A stretch of 64,000 nt of DNA, from positions 248,001 through 312,000 of the forward strand of contig NZ_JADLQO010000003.1 of assembly GCF_015477775.1 (NCBI RefSeq), given 5' to 3'. The notes under the pieces were generated by a model, which saw only the letters and a list, made by a program, of their open reading frames with translations, was not told the origin of the DNA and did not search any database. A program made the position numbers and the translations under genes. Positions 1 to 9,156 of the stretch are shown in pieces. This stretch comes from Nocardia abscessus. GTDB lineage: Bacteria > Actinomycetota > Actinomycetes > Mycobacteriales > Mycobacteriaceae. Position 1 is the stretch's first letter, and every line of letters starts with the position of its first letter.

Positions 1-2
1 CC

Positions 3-635
3 GTGTTGCCGACGATCTTCGTGTCGTTGCCGATCGGGGTGACGCTGTCCATTCAGTTCGGCCTGCTGGCCGGGCAGGTCGGCGCGACCTCGCTGGCGGG
101 CGCCGCGAGCGGGTTGGCGGTCATCCGGCAGGGCGCGCCGATGGTGGCCGCGCTCCTCATGGCCGCGGCCGTCGGCTCGGCCATCTGCGCGGACCTCGGC
201 TCCCGGAAGATCCGCGACGAGCTGGACGCGATGGAGGTCATGGGGGTTTCGGTGGTGCGTCGACTGGTCGTGCCGCGGCTGGCCGCCGCCGTGGTGGTGG
301 GCGTGTCGCTGACCGGTGTCGTCTGTTTCGTCGGCTTCCTGGCCGGCTACCTGTTCAACGTCTTCGTCCAGAGCGGTGCGCCCGGTAGTTTCGTCACCAC
401 CTTCGCGTCGTTCGCGACGGTCAGCGACCTGGTACTGACCCTGTTCAAGGCCGTCGTGTACGGCGCCATCGTGGCCGTCGTGGCGTGCGAGAAGGGATTG
501 TCGACCAAAGGCGGTCCCGCGGGCGTGGCGAACTCGGTCAACTCGACCGTCGTCGCGTCGATCCTGCTGTTGATGACGGTGAACGTCGCGGTCACGCAAC
601 TGTCGATGATCCTGTTCCCCAGGCAGGGGTTGTGA
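3..635 (+). CDS. yrbEA: YrbE-family Mce permease, first copy (5' partial)
   Basis: Integral membrane subunit of an Mce-type ABC lipid importer (MlaE/YrbE family). The 210 visible residues are hydrophobic with several membrane segments and carry the family signature region around DELDAMEVMG, the cytoplasmic loop expected to contact the ATPase. YrbE proteins are about 250-280 residues, so roughly 40-60 N-terminal residues lie before the window and the true start is not visible. The TGA stop overlaps the ATG of the second yrbE by one base, which indicates one operon. The ATPase (MceG type) is usually encoded elsewhere and is not seen here. Confidence 0.93.
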   Translation: MLPTIFVSLPIGVTLSIQFGLLAGQVGATSLAGAASGLAVIRQGAPMVAALLMAAAVGSAICADLGSRKIRDELDAMEVMGVSVVRRLVVPRLAAAVVVGVSLTGVVCFVGFLAGYLFNVFVQSGAPGSFVTTFASFATVSDLVLTLFKAVVYGAIVAVVACEKGLSTKGGPAGVANSVNSTVVASILLLMTVNVAVTQLSMILFPRQGL

Positions 636-1489
636 TGGCCGCGCCCTACCGCCCGCCGGGGACGCGCCTCGCACTGCGGAGCTTCACCCTGCTGGGGACG
701 GCGATCATGCGCCTGGGGCACATGATGACGTTCTTCCTGCGCGCCGTGTTCTCGATTCCGGTGATGCTGCGCCACTACCGAACCGAGTTCGTGCGCATCC
801 TGTCCGATGTCACGTGGGGCAACGGTTCCATCGTCGTCGGCGGCGGGACCGCGGGCGTCATCATCGTGCTGGGCGCCGCGGGCGGGGCGATCGTGGGCCT
901 GGAAGGCTACAACGCCCTGCATCTGCTCGGGATGGAGCCGACGGTCGGGTTGATCGCCTCGACCGCCTCCACGCGCGAACTCGCTCCGATCATGGCCTCG
1001 CTGGCGTTCGCGGCGCAGGCGGGCTGCCGTTTCACCGCGCAGCTGGGCGCCATGGGCATCGCCGAGGAGATCGAGGCTCTGGAGTCGATGGGTATCCGCT
1101 CCATCCCATACCTGGTCAGCACGCGGATCCTGGCCTCGGTGCTGGCGATGATCCCGCTGTACGTGGTGTGCCTGGCGGTGAACTATCTCGCGGTGCGGGT
1201 GGTGGTCGGGCTGTCCGGCGGGCTGTCGGCGGGAACCTACGAGCACTACTTCCAGCTGGTGCTCAACGGGCCGGACATCGTCTACTCGCTGATCAAAGCG
1301 GTCGTCTTCGTCGTCCTCACCTCGACCGTCCAGTGCTACTACGGCTTCTACGCCGCCGGCGGCCCGCAGGGGGTCGGCATCGCCGCCGGGCGGGCGATGC
1401 GAGCGGCGATCTCGTTGATGATCGTCGTCAATCTGCTGCTCACGGTTGCGCTCTGGGGCATCGGCGCCAGCGCGAGGCTCGGAGGATGA
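635..1489 (+). CDS. yrbEB: YrbE-family Mce permease, second copy
   Basis: Second permease subunit of the Mce transporter, 284 residues. It begins MAAPYRPPGTRL and contains multiple hydrophobic segments and the conserved loop around EEIEALESMGIRSIPYLV, typical of MlaE/YrbE proteins. I chose the ATG at 635 because it overlaps the upstream TGA; a GTG one codon earlier is also possible. The frame stays open back to 485, but those residues are Arg-rich and lie over yrbEA, so they were excluded. It ends in an ATGA overlap with mceA. Two yrbE genes followed by six mce genes is the standard actinobacterial arrangement. Confidence 0.95.
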   Translation: MAAPYRPPGTRLALRSFTLLGTAIMRLGHMMTFFLRAVFSIPVMLRHYRTEFVRILSDVTWGNGSIVVGGGTAGVIIVLGAAGGAIVGLEGYNALHLLGMEPTVGLIASTASTRELAPIMASLAFAAQAGCRFTAQLGAMGIAEEIEALESMGIRSIPYLVSTRILASVLAMIPLYVVCLAVNYLAVRVVVGLSGGLSAGTYEHYFQLVLNGPDIVYSLIKAVVFVVLTSTVQCYYGFYAAGGPQGVGIAAGRAMRAAISLMIVVNLLLTVALWGIGASARLGG

Positions 1490-2754
1490 CCATGTCCATC
1501 CTGTTCGAGAAAGACGGGCGTGGCCCCTCGGCGGTCGCGCTGCTCTTACGCGGACTGGTTCTCGTCGTGGTCACCGTGGCGGTTGTGTCGGTGCTGCTGA
1601 TGAAGTCCACCGGCCGCTTCGACGACAAGGTGGAGGTGACGGCCTTGCTGGAGCAGCTCGGCGACGGACTGCCCGCCCGCTCGGACGTGAAGTTCCGGGG
1701 GATGCTGGTCGGCACCGTGGCCGAGGTCGCACCAGCCGTCGGCAGCGGCCCCAACCGGGTACGGCTACTGCTGGATCCGTCGGCGGTGGCGCGGATTCCG
1801 CGGACGGTGACCGCGCGGGTGGTGCCGAGCAACGTCTTCGCCGTGTCGTCGGTGCAATTGGTGGACAACGGTCCCGGCGCCCCGCTACCCGCGCACGCCG
1901 AGATCCGCCAGGACCGCAGCCTTTCGACAGTGCAACTGCAGACCGCGCTCACCAAACTGCGCGAGATCATCGCGAGCACAGCGCGGATCGGCGCGAGCAA
2001 CACGGTGGGTGTGCTCGCCGCGGTCGCGACGGCGACCGACCGTCGTGGCGCCGACATCGTCGCGGCGGGCGCTCGACTCGAGCGCATCACCAAGGAGTTC
2101 GACGCGCTGCTCACCCCGGATGGCGGGCCGCCGACGCTGACCCTGATGGCCGACGCCGTGCGCGGACTGAACGCCTCCGCACCCGACCTGCTCGACGCGC
2201 TGCATCACGCGGTCGCGCCCATGCGGACCTTCGCCGAGCACAACCAGCAACTCGTCGGCCTCCTGTCTGCCGGTGGCACGACCCTGTCCGCCGTCGGCGA
2301 CACGCTGGACCGGCGCACCGACCAGATCGTCACCGTGGCGAACCAGATGGGCCCCGTCCTCGACGTGTTCGCCGAAGGCTCACCGGCGTTCGGGCCGATC
2401 GTCGTCCGGATCAAGAAACTGTCCGACCAGTGGTTCACCGAGTTCTGGAATCAGGACAGCCCCCGCGGGCGCGGCAAGTTCCAGTTCCGCTTCACCCCGC
2501 ACACGCTGTACACCAGGGCGGATTGCGCACATTACGGCGAGCTGGCGGCGCCCAGCTGCAGCACGGCGCCGACCGCCGTACCCACCCAGGAGCTGCCGCC
2601 CACGATGGACCCACGGACCTATCCGCCGGCGCCGGTCCTGCCCGCGGATCTGCAAGAGCTGATCCGCCGCGTACTGAGCGGAGACGCCAATGGCGCGGAA
2701 TCGGTCCTCGCGCCGCTGCTGGGCGACGGCCCCTTCCCTGGAGGCGCTCGATGA
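1486..2754 (+). CDS. mceA: MCE family protein MceA
   Basis: 422-residue Mce substrate-binding protein with one N-terminal membrane anchor (about residues 20-40, LLLRGLVLVVVTVAVVSVLL) followed by the MCE/MlaD domain and a long helical region. MCE proteins are thought to form a hydrophobic conduit carrying lipids or sterols across the envelope to the YrbE permeases. The start at 1486 (ATGACCATG) overlaps the previous stop; the frame runs open upstream but only over yrbEB. The C-terminus is Pro-rich and contains two cysteines. The substrate of this Mce system cannot be read from the sequence. Confidence 0.93.
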   Translation: MTMSILFEKDGRGPSAVALLLRGLVLVVVTVAVVSVLLMKSTGRFDDKVEVTALLEQLGDGLPARSDVKFRGMLVGTVAEVAPAVGSGPNRVRLLLDPSAVARIPRTVTARVVPSNVFAVSSVQLVDNGPGAPLPAHAEIRQDRSLSTVQLQTALTKLREIIASTARIGASNTVGVLAAVATATDRRGADIVAAGARLERITKEFDALLTPDGGPPTLTLMADAVRGLNASAPDLLDALHHAVAPMRTFAEHNQQLVGLLSAGGTTLSAVGDTLDRRTDQIVTVANQMGPVLDVFAEGSPAFGPIVVRIKKLSDQWFTEFWNQDSPRGRGKFQFRFTPHTLYTRADCAHYGELAAPSCSTAPTAVPTQELPPTMDPRTYPPAPVLPADLQELIRRVLSGDANGAESVLAPLLGDGPFPGGAR

Positions 2755-3788
2755 GTTATCGCCGTTCCCTGGTCGGGGTGAGCCTGTTCGTCGCCGTCGC
2801 TGTCGGCCTGCTCTGGGTCACCTTCGTGACACTGGATCGCGGGGTCAACGGCGGAACCCACCCTTATTCGGCGGTGTTCAGCGATGTCAGCGGATTGCGG
2901 GTCGGCGACGACGTGCGCATGGCCGGGGTCCGGGTGGGCCGCGTCGACAAGATCGAGCTGGACGGCACGCGAGCCAGGGTGCGGTTCCGGGTCGAGGACG
3001 CCCAGAAATTGTCCGGCAACACGAAGGCGTCGATCACCTACCAGAACGTCATCGGCCAGCGATACCTCGGTCTGTCGCCGGCCGATTTCGGTGACCCGTC
3101 TCCGCTGCGTCCGGGCGGGGAGATCCGGCTCGAGCACACCGAGCCCTCGTTCGACATCTCCGAGCTGCTCAACGGATTCGAGCCGCTGTTCGGCGGGCTC
3201 GACCCGAAACAGGTCGACAACGTGACCGGTGCTCTGATCAAGGCGTTGCAGGGGGACAACACCTCGGTGGTCCTGCTGATCCAGCAGGTCTCGACCCTGG
3301 CCCGATCGCTGGCCGGCCCGGATCAGGTGCTCGGCTCCGTCATCACCAACCTCGATCGGGTGGTGGGCGATCTGGCGGTGCACAGCGGTGAGGTGAGCTC
3401 GCTCATCACGCGGTCACGCTCGATCATCGACGGGCTCGCACAGCACCGCGACGAGCTGCTCGGCACGCTGAGCACCGCCGCGACGATGACCGACCGGATG
3501 GCGGGCGTGGTCGCGGGCGTGCAACCCGAACTCGACGAAATGCTCTATCGCGAACCGGGTTTCACCCGGCACTTCATGGAGAACAAGGAGAACTTCGCCT
3601 ACCTCGGATTCAACCTGCCCGCCCTGATGAAGGGCCTGGCCAGGGTGAGTCAGGAAGGCGCCTACCTCGGCACCTACCTGTGCAATTTCGGCGTCGACCT
3701 GTTTCCCAGCCTGACGACGCTCGTGCCCACCGTGGTGGGGCTGGCGTCGGCCACCGGGAAGCCCCAGCAATCACCGATCTGCGGGTGA
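2751..3788 (+). CDS. mceB: MCE family protein MceB
   Basis: 345 residues, starting MSYRRSLVGVSLF with a single N-terminal membrane anchor. The MCE domain is recognisable by FSDVSGLRVGDDVRMAGVRV followed by YQNVIGQRYLGL, then a helical domain and a C-terminal CNFGVDLF element common in MceB proteins. The ATG overlaps the mceA stop by four bases, so translation is probably coupled. It would act in the cell envelope as one of six non-identical MCE subunits. Confidence 0.95.
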   Translation: MSYRRSLVGVSLFVAVAVGLLWVTFVTLDRGVNGGTHPYSAVFSDVSGLRVGDDVRMAGVRVGRVDKIELDGTRARVRFRVEDAQKLSGNTKASITYQNVIGQRYLGLSPADFGDPSPLRPGGEIRLEHTEPSFDISELLNGFEPLFGGLDPKQVDNVTGALIKALQGDNTSVVLLIQQVSTLARSLAGPDQVLGSVITNLDRVVGDLAVHSGEVSSLITRSRSIIDGLAQHRDELLGTLSTAATMTDRMAGVVAGVQPELDEMLYREPGFTRHFMENKENFAYLGFNLPALMKGLARVSQEGAYLGTYLCNFGVDLFPSLTTLVPTVVGLASATGKPQQSPICG

Positions 3789-3792
3789 AAGT

Positions 3793-4848
3793 ATGAGACT
3801 GAAAAACGTTGCGAGACAGATTGTTCCGACGATCAGGCAGCCGATCGAGGAGCACCCGCGCGGCACCCTGGGCGTGGTCGCGTTGGTGGCGCTGCTGGCC
3901 GTCCTGGGCGCCGCGCTGGGGTTCGACGCGCTCGGCGTCGGAAAGGTGACCTACGAGGCGGAATTCGCCCAAGCCGCCGGGATCCGCCCGGGTGACTCGG
4001 TGACCGTCGCCGGCGTGCCGGTCGGGACCGTCGAGGCGCAGCGGCTGGCCGGCGACCACGTGGTGGTCACCCTGGAAGTGGACAAGAATGTCTCCCTCGG
4101 CTCGGAGACCGGCGCCGCCATCAAGCTGACCACCCTGCTCGGCGCGCGCTATGTGGAACTGCGTCCGGCGGGACAGGGTTCGCTGCCCGGCAGGCGAATC
4201 GGGTTGAGCCACACTGCCGTCCCCTACGATCTGCAGCGAGCGCTGGAGAACGCCACGGTCACCTTCGATCGGATCGACGCTCGGCAGATCAGCAAGTCGC
4301 TCGACAGCTTGGCCACCCAACTGGACGGGGTGCCCGCGGTGCTGCCCGGCCTGCTGGAGAACATGCGCGCGCTGTCGGAGATCATCGGCGACCGCCGCGG
4401 GGAGCTGGGCGCGCTGCTGGCCGGCGCCCAGCGGTTGACCACGGTGGTCACCGAGCAGCGTGCGGACCTGGCCGCGATCACGACTCGGGGCCGCGACCTG
4501 CTCACCGAGATCGTCGCGCGTCGCGACGCCATTCAGCGACTGATGGACGGAACCCGGCGTCTCGCCGACCAGCTGCGCGTGCTCGTGGTCGAGGACCGGC
4601 CGAAACTCGAAGAGCTGATCACCGGCTTGAACGGATTGCTCGGCAGCCTCGCGCGCAACGACCGACTGCTGCGGAACACGCTGGAGATCCTGCCCGTCCC
4701 GGTGCGCAATTTCGCCAACGCCTCCGGCACCGGGAACGAGGTCGACTTCACCTCGCCGGCCGGGCCGCTGGTCGACTCCTGGATGTGCGCCATCAGCAGC
4801 CGCGCCCTGCAGGCCGATCTGCCCCCGTACTTCAAGGACTGCAAATGA
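3793..4848 (+). CDS. mceC: MCE family protein MceC
   Basis: 351 residues. A hydrophobic anchor at about residues 25-45 precedes the MCE domain (FAQAAGIRPGDSVTVAGVPV, then KLTTLLGARYVELRP), followed by a long helical segment. It follows the mceB stop after four bases and ends in an ATGA overlap with mceD. Length and order fit MceC of the canonical cluster. Nothing in the sequence identifies its lipid substrate. Confidence 0.94.
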   Translation: MRLKNVARQIVPTIRQPIEEHPRGTLGVVALVALLAVLGAALGFDALGVGKVTYEAEFAQAAGIRPGDSVTVAGVPVGTVEAQRLAGDHVVVTLEVDKNVSLGSETGAAIKLTTLLGARYVELRPAGQGSLPGRRIGLSHTAVPYDLQRALENATVTFDRIDARQISKSLDSLATQLDGVPAVLPGLLENMRALSEIIGDRRGELGALLAGAQRLTTVVTEQRADLAAITTRGRDLLTEIVARRDAIQRLMDGTRRLADQLRVLVVEDRPKLEELITGLNGLLGSLARNDRLLRNTLEILPVPVRNFANASGTGNEVDFTSPAGPLVDSWMCAISSRALQADLPPYFKDCK

Positions 4849-5951
4849 GAGCGATAGGTCTTCTGATCCGGTTCGGCGCGGTGCTTGTGGTCGGTGCGCT
4901 GGCCGGCTGTGCCGGTGACGCGGTGGGTTTGCGAGACAGCGGCAAGACCGTGACCGCCTCGTTCGACAACGGCGCGGGTCTCTACGTCGGCAACGCGGTG
5001 GCCGTGCTCGGTATGCCGGTCGGCGAGGTCACCGCGGTCGTCGCGCGCGGCTCACACGTCGAGGTGACGATGGAGATCGACGCCGAGGTGGACATCCCCG
5101 CCGACGCGACAGCCGTCACGTTGTCGACGTCGGTGCTGACCGACCGTCACGTCGAGTTCACCCCGGCCTACCGCGGCGGCCCCACCCTGGCCGACGGCGC
5201 CCGGATCGGGCTCGACCGCACCAGGACGCCGGTGGAATTCGATCGCCTGCTGGGCGCTGCCGATCGGATGGCGGGCGAGCTGAAAGGCGCGCAGCCCGGC
5301 GACGGCCCGATCGCGAGATTGCTCGGCGTCTCCGCGGCGATCACCACCGGAAGCGGTCCCCAGCTGCGTGCGACCATGGACGAACTGGCCGCCGCGATAC
5401 GCCTGGGCGACGACGGCGGCGCCGCGGTCCGCGACTCGATCACCCGGCTCGTCGACCAGCTGGCCGTCCTGGTGCGCGCGGTCGCCGACAACGAAGGCGT
5501 GATCCGCGAATTCGGCGCCGCCACTGGGCAATTGGGTGATGTGCTGGCGGACCTCGATATCGGCGCCGGCGACACGGGTGCGCAGATCAACAAGATTCTG
5601 CTGCAGGCGAGCGATCTGCTCACGCACAACGCCGAGAGCATTTCGGCCACGGTCTCCGACGCGAACACGGTGACGCGGGCGCTCGCCGACTACCGGCGCG
5701 AGCTGGCCGAATTCATCGACGTGACGCCGCTGCTGCTGAACAACGCCTACAAGGCGGTCGATTTCGAGCATCGCGGTGTGCGGGTGCACGCGCTGCTGGA
5801 CAAGGTGTTCTTCGACAGCCAGCTCGTCAAAGAGGTGTGCAACATCCTGGGCTTGCGCCAACTCGGCTGTGCGACCGGTACTTTGCAGGACTTCGGGCCG
5901 GACTTCGGGATCACCGACATGCTCGAAGCGATGTCGAGGCTGCCACGATGA
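4845..5951 (+). CDS. mceD: MCE family lipoprotein in the mceD position
   Basis: 368 residues. The N-terminus is a lipoprotein signal: a short basic start, a hydrophobic stretch and the lipobox LAGC with Cys22. It is followed by an MCE domain (FDNGAGLYVGNAVAVLGMPV). In the well-known mycobacterial clusters the lipoprotein is the fifth gene (mceE/Lpr), so a clear lipobox in the fourth gene is unusual. The start at 4845 overlaps the mceC stop; longer in-frame starts would place residues ahead of the signal sequence. The C-terminus has two cysteines (VCNILGLRQLGC). Confidence 0.88.
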   Translation: MRAIGLLIRFGAVLVVGALAGCAGDAVGLRDSGKTVTASFDNGAGLYVGNAVAVLGMPVGEVTAVVARGSHVEVTMEIDAEVDIPADATAVTLSTSVLTDRHVEFTPAYRGGPTLADGARIGLDRTRTPVEFDRLLGAADRMAGELKGAQPGDGPIARLLGVSAAITTGSGPQLRATMDELAAAIRLGDDGGAAVRDSITRLVDQLAVLVRAVADNEGVIREFGAATGQLGDVLADLDIGAGDTGAQINKILLQASDLLTHNAESISATVSDANTVTRALADYRRELAEFIDVTPLLLNNAYKAVDFEHRGVRVHALLDKVFFDSQLVKEVCNILGLRQLGCATGTLQDFGPDFGITDMLEAMSRLPR

Positions 5952-7057
5952 GGACCTGGCGACAAGGATTCCGCGCGGCGGCACTCGGCGTGGTGGTGCT
6001 GGCGACGACCCCGGCGTGTTCGGTCGGGCTGGAGGACCTCCCGTTGCCCGCGCCCGGCGTCGGAGGCGCGAACTACACCATCCACGCCGACTTCGCCAAT
6101 GCGCTCAACCTGCCCGCCAAGGCGAAGGTCCGGCTCGCCGGAGCGGACGTCGGCGAGGTGACCGGTATGGCGGTGCGCGACTTCACCGCGGTCGTCACGA
6201 TGAGCATCGGGCAAGACGTGATCCTGCCGCTCGGGACGCGCGCGGAACTGCGCACCGCCACCCCGCTCGGCGATGTCTTCGTCTCGCTCACGGCACCGGC
6301 GGACGCCACGCCCGAGACTCCCGTGCTGCGCGACGGCGACAGCATCGCTCGCGCTGCCACGGCCGCCGCCGCCACCATCGAGGAACTGCTGACGACGGCC
6401 TCCCTGCTGGTGAACGGTGGCGCGATCCGCAATCTCACCACCCTCGTCAACGGCCTCGGGCAAGCGGTCGGTGACCGCGGCGACCGGGTCGGCGCCTTGA
6501 TCGAACAGTCGACCCGAGTGGTCCAGGCGCTGTCCGCGCGCTCGGAGGACATCCGCACCACCCTCGCGCAGATCGACCAGCTGACCGGACAACTCGACGC
6601 GCAACGCCGCACGATCGATGACGTGGTCTTCGCGGCCGGGCCTGCGCTGACCACCCTTCAGGACAATGCGCGGCAAGCGCTGGATCTGGTTCGCAGAGTG
6701 GACCGGATCAGCGGGCAGCTCGCGAAGTTCCCGGGACTGAACGGCGCCGCCACCACCGGCATGGTCGCCGATATCAACCGGATCGCGGCCGAACTGAACG
6801 CCGCGGCAACAGATCCGAACGCGAGCGTGGCGGCGATGAACGCGATGCTCGGACCGATCATCGCGATCACCACGAGCACGTCGGCGAGTGTGGACGCCGA
6901 CATGCGCGATCTGGCGATCGGCGCCTTGCCCGATCCGAACCACACCGGTGATCCGGAGAGCCGGGTGCCCGGCGCGGGGGACTGGGCGGCGTTCGTGGGG
7001 AGTCTCACCTACACCCTGCTGAGGCTCCAGCAGCGGGTGACCGGCGGTGGCCGATGA
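5948..7057 (+). CDS. mceE: MCE family lipoprotein-like MceE
   Basis: 369 residues. The N-terminus is signal-like, ending at a cysteine (ATTPACSVG, Cys24). That lipobox is weaker than the one in the preceding gene because Pro lies at position -2. The MCE domain follows (FANALNLPAKAKVRLAGADV), then a helical region. The ATG overlaps the preceding stop (ATGA) and the gene ends in an ATGA overlap with mceF. By order and length this is MceE/Lpr, the lipid-anchored subunit. Confidence 0.9.
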   Translation: MRTWRQGFRAAALGVVVLATTPACSVGLEDLPLPAPGVGGANYTIHADFANALNLPAKAKVRLAGADVGEVTGMAVRDFTAVVTMSIGQDVILPLGTRAELRTATPLGDVFVSLTAPADATPETPVLRDGDSIARAATAAAATIEELLTTASLLVNGGAIRNLTTLVNGLGQAVGDRGDRVGALIEQSTRVVQALSARSEDIRTTLAQIDQLTGQLDAQRRTIDDVVFAAGPALTTLQDNARQALDLVRRVDRISGQLAKFPGLNGAATTGMVADINRIAAELNAAATDPNASVAAMNAMLGPIIAITTSTSASVDADMRDLAIGALPDPNHTGDPESRVPGAGDWAAFVGSLTYTLLRLQQRVTGGGR

Positions 7058-8361
7058 GCGGGTCGACCCGGCTGCGCGCGGCGGGCGCGACGGCGCTGGA
7101 GATGCCCGCGCGGGTGCTGGTGAGGACGGTGCGCGCGGGACGAGCCAGGCGTTCGGTCCTTTCCGCGAGCGCGCTGGTGCTCACCCTGGTGGTGGGAGTG
7201 GGTTATCTCGTCTTCGGCGCGCTCGGCGTCGATCCGGTGGCCTCGACGATCACCGTGCGGGTGCATCTCGCCGACTCCGGCGGTCTGCTGGCCGGTCGGC
7301 AGGTCACCCTGCGCGGCGTGCCGATCGGCCGGGTCGAGTCGGTGGAGCTGACCGGCACCGGCCTGGTCGCGGTCGCCGCCGTCGACGCGGATGCGCGGGT
7401 GCCCGCCGAGGGGGAGGTCCGCGTGGCGAGCCTCTCGATGGCAGGCGAGCAGTACCTGGACTTCCGCCCCACCCGCGACGACGGACCGTATCTCGCCGAC
7501 GGCGCAGAGATCGCGGTCGAACGCACCACGACGCCGACACCGCTGTGGAAGACGCTCACCGAACTGGATTCGGCACTGGCCCAGGTGGATCCCGCAGAGC
7601 TGGCGGCCATCGTGGACGAGCTCGGTGTCGGTCCCGAGGGGCCGGGCAAACTCGCCGACATCCTCGACGGCGGCCTGTTCCTGGTCTCCACCCTGGATGC
7701 GGTGCTTCCGCAGACCGTGAGCCTGCTGCGCGACAGCCGGTCGGTGCTCGCGACGATCAGCGATTTCGGTCCCGGCCTCGGCAGATTCGCCGCCGACACG
7801 AATACCTTGCTCAGTGGCGTCGAGCAGAAGTCCGGTGGTTATGTCGAGTTGCTCGCAGCCGCACCGGGAACCTTGCGCGCGCTCGACGCCGTGCTCGCGG
7901 AGAACTCCGCCGCGGGCGCGGGGCTGCTGGCGAACCTGACGGTGGTGGCCGATACGACGTCGAAGCGAGTGCCCGCTTTCCAGGAGTTCTTCTTCCCGAC
8001 CGAGCGCTCCGGCTCGACGCTGGATGCGATCGGCGTGGCGTTCCACGACGGTGGCGTTTGGGGATTGGTGAATCTGTATCCCCGCTACACCTGCGACTAC
8101 GACCTTCCTCGGCGCCCGCCGTCGCTGCCGGACTTCCCCGAGCCCTACCTGTACACGTCGTGTCCCAACCACGATCCCTCGGTGCTCATCCGCGGCGCGC
8201 GCAACGCGCCCCGCCCGCCGGGAGAGGAAATTCCGGACGGGCCGCCGCCGGGCGTCCGTGCGGATCAGCAGGCCACACCCACCCCGATCGGGCCGCTGTC
8301 GCTTCCGCTCACGTTCGCGGGACCGCCGCTGCCGCCCCCGCCGCCCGCGCCGCGGCGATGA
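7054..8361 (+). CDS. mceF: MCE family protein MceF
   Basis: 435 residues. A membrane anchor at about residues 30-55 precedes the MCE domain (LADSGGLLAGRQVTLRGVPI, then SMAGEQYLDFRP). The tail is Pro-rich and ends PPLPPPPPAPRR. A Pro-rich C-terminus is common in MceF-type proteins and may reach into the cell wall. This is the last of the six mce genes; the next gene starts 22 bases later with its own ribosome-binding site. Confidence 0.93.
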   Translation: MSGSTRLRAAGATALEMPARVLVRTVRAGRARRSVLSASALVLTLVVGVGYLVFGALGVDPVASTITVRVHLADSGGLLAGRQVTLRGVPIGRVESVELTGTGLVAVAAVDADARVPAEGEVRVASLSMAGEQYLDFRPTRDDGPYLADGAEIAVERTTTPTPLWKTLTELDSALAQVDPAELAAIVDELGVGPEGPGKLADILDGGLFLVSTLDAVLPQTVSLLRDSRSVLATISDFGPGLGRFAADTNTLLSGVEQKSGGYVELLAAAPGTLRALDAVLAENSAAGAGLLANLTVVADTTSKRVPAFQEFFFPTERSGSTLDAIGVAFHDGGVWGLVNLYPRYTCDYDLPRRPPSLPDFPEPYLYTSCPNHDPSVLIRGARNAPRPPGEEIPDGPPPGVRADQQATPTPIGPLSLPLTFAGPPLPPPPPAPRR

Positions 8362-8383
8362 CCGAACGGAGAAAGGAAGATCT

Positions 8384-9046
8384 ATGAGCCACAGCGACAT
8401 CGAGACAACGGTAGCGACGAAGGAGAAGCCGCCGACAGGGCAGGACGAGCCCGAGGAGGCGGCTGCCACGACGGACTCCGCCCGGTCCGAGCAGCCCGCC
8501 GACAGCGCCGCGGCCGAAGCGCGGCCGAGCGAGACCCCACGGCGGGGCCGGATGTCCCGGGTGCTCCCGTTGGTCCGCCGGGGGCTGCTGCCCGTCATCG
8601 CGGCGGTGGCGGTGGCGGCGATCGTCGCCGCGGCCGTGCTGGGATGGCAGCTGAAGAAGGAACGTGACGTGGACGCCGCGGCGGAGGCCGGGCTCGCCGC
8701 GGCGCGCTCGTACGCTGTCACGCTGACGAGCGTGGACTCGGGCACGCTGGACCATGATTTCGCCGCCGTGCTCGACGGGTCGACAGGTGAGTTCCACGAC
8801 ATGTACACCCGCTCCAGCGGACAGCTGCGGCAGCTGCTGCTGGACAACAAGGCGACCGGTAAGGGCACGGTGCTCGACGCCGCGGTCAAGTCGGCGACGG
8901 AGACGAAAGTCGAAGTCCTGCTGTTCATCGATCAGACGGTGACCAACACCGCCTCGTCGGACCCGCGGGTCGATCGCAGCCGGGTCATGATGACCATGGA
9001 ACTCGTCGGCAGCCGTTGGCTGGCGAGCCGCGTCTACCTGCCCTGA
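8384..9046 (+). CDS. Mce-associated membrane protein (Mam family)
   Basis: 220 residues. An acidic, low-complexity N-terminal region of about 65 residues precedes one membrane segment (about residues 68-90) and a soluble C-terminal domain with the Mam-type pattern FAAVLDGSTGEFHDMY. Mam proteins are encoded next to mce genes and in mycobacteria help stabilise the transporter. The start at 8384 is chosen for the purine-rich GAAAGGAAGA just before it; the in-frame extension upstream is Arg-rich and overlaps mceF. It is the likely last gene of the mce operon; one such gene is seen here, whereas many clusters have two or more. Confidence 0.85.
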   Translation: MSHSDIETTVATKEKPPTGQDEPEEAAATTDSARSEQPADSAAAEARPSETPRRGRMSRVLPLVRRGLLPVIAAVAVAAIVAAAVLGWQLKKERDVDAAAEAGLAAARSYAVTLTSVDSGTLDHDFAAVLDGSTGEFHDMYTRSSGQLRQLLLDNKATGKGTVLDAAVKSATETKVEVLLFIDQTVTNTASSDPRVDRSRVMMTMELVGSRWLASRVYLP

Positions 9047-9079
9047 TAGCTGATCCGCTCATTACCCTTGCAGCCAGAT

Positions 9080-9103
9080 GAGAATGCTATTCGCATATGC
9101 GAA
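9080..9103. promoter_or_regulatory. Overlapping palindromes upstream of the P450 gene
   Basis: Two dyads overlap. GAGAAT-GCT-ATTCGC (9080-9094) pairs GAGAAT with a near-perfect complement. TTCGCATATGCGAA (9090-9103) is a perfect 14-base palindrome. They sit 54-77 bases before the P450 start, where an operator for a dimeric repressor of TetR type is expected. The half-site GAGAAT recurs in operators at 13727 and 15705. Which regulator binds is not visible. Confidence 0.55.
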
Positions 9104-9156
9104 GAGTGCTGTTACCATCGAGAAAGGTTGCTTCTACCCCTCCAGGAGTGCTCCGC

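Noticed and set aside
347..1246. 299-codon minus-strand open frame
   Set aside because: It lies over yrbEA/yrbEB; the sequence is Arg/His/Gln-rich as expected for the antisense of a high-GC gene, and has no domain or ribosome-binding site.
7009..8928. 639-codon minus-strand open frame
   Set aside because: Antisense of mceE-F and mam, with no recognisable domain.
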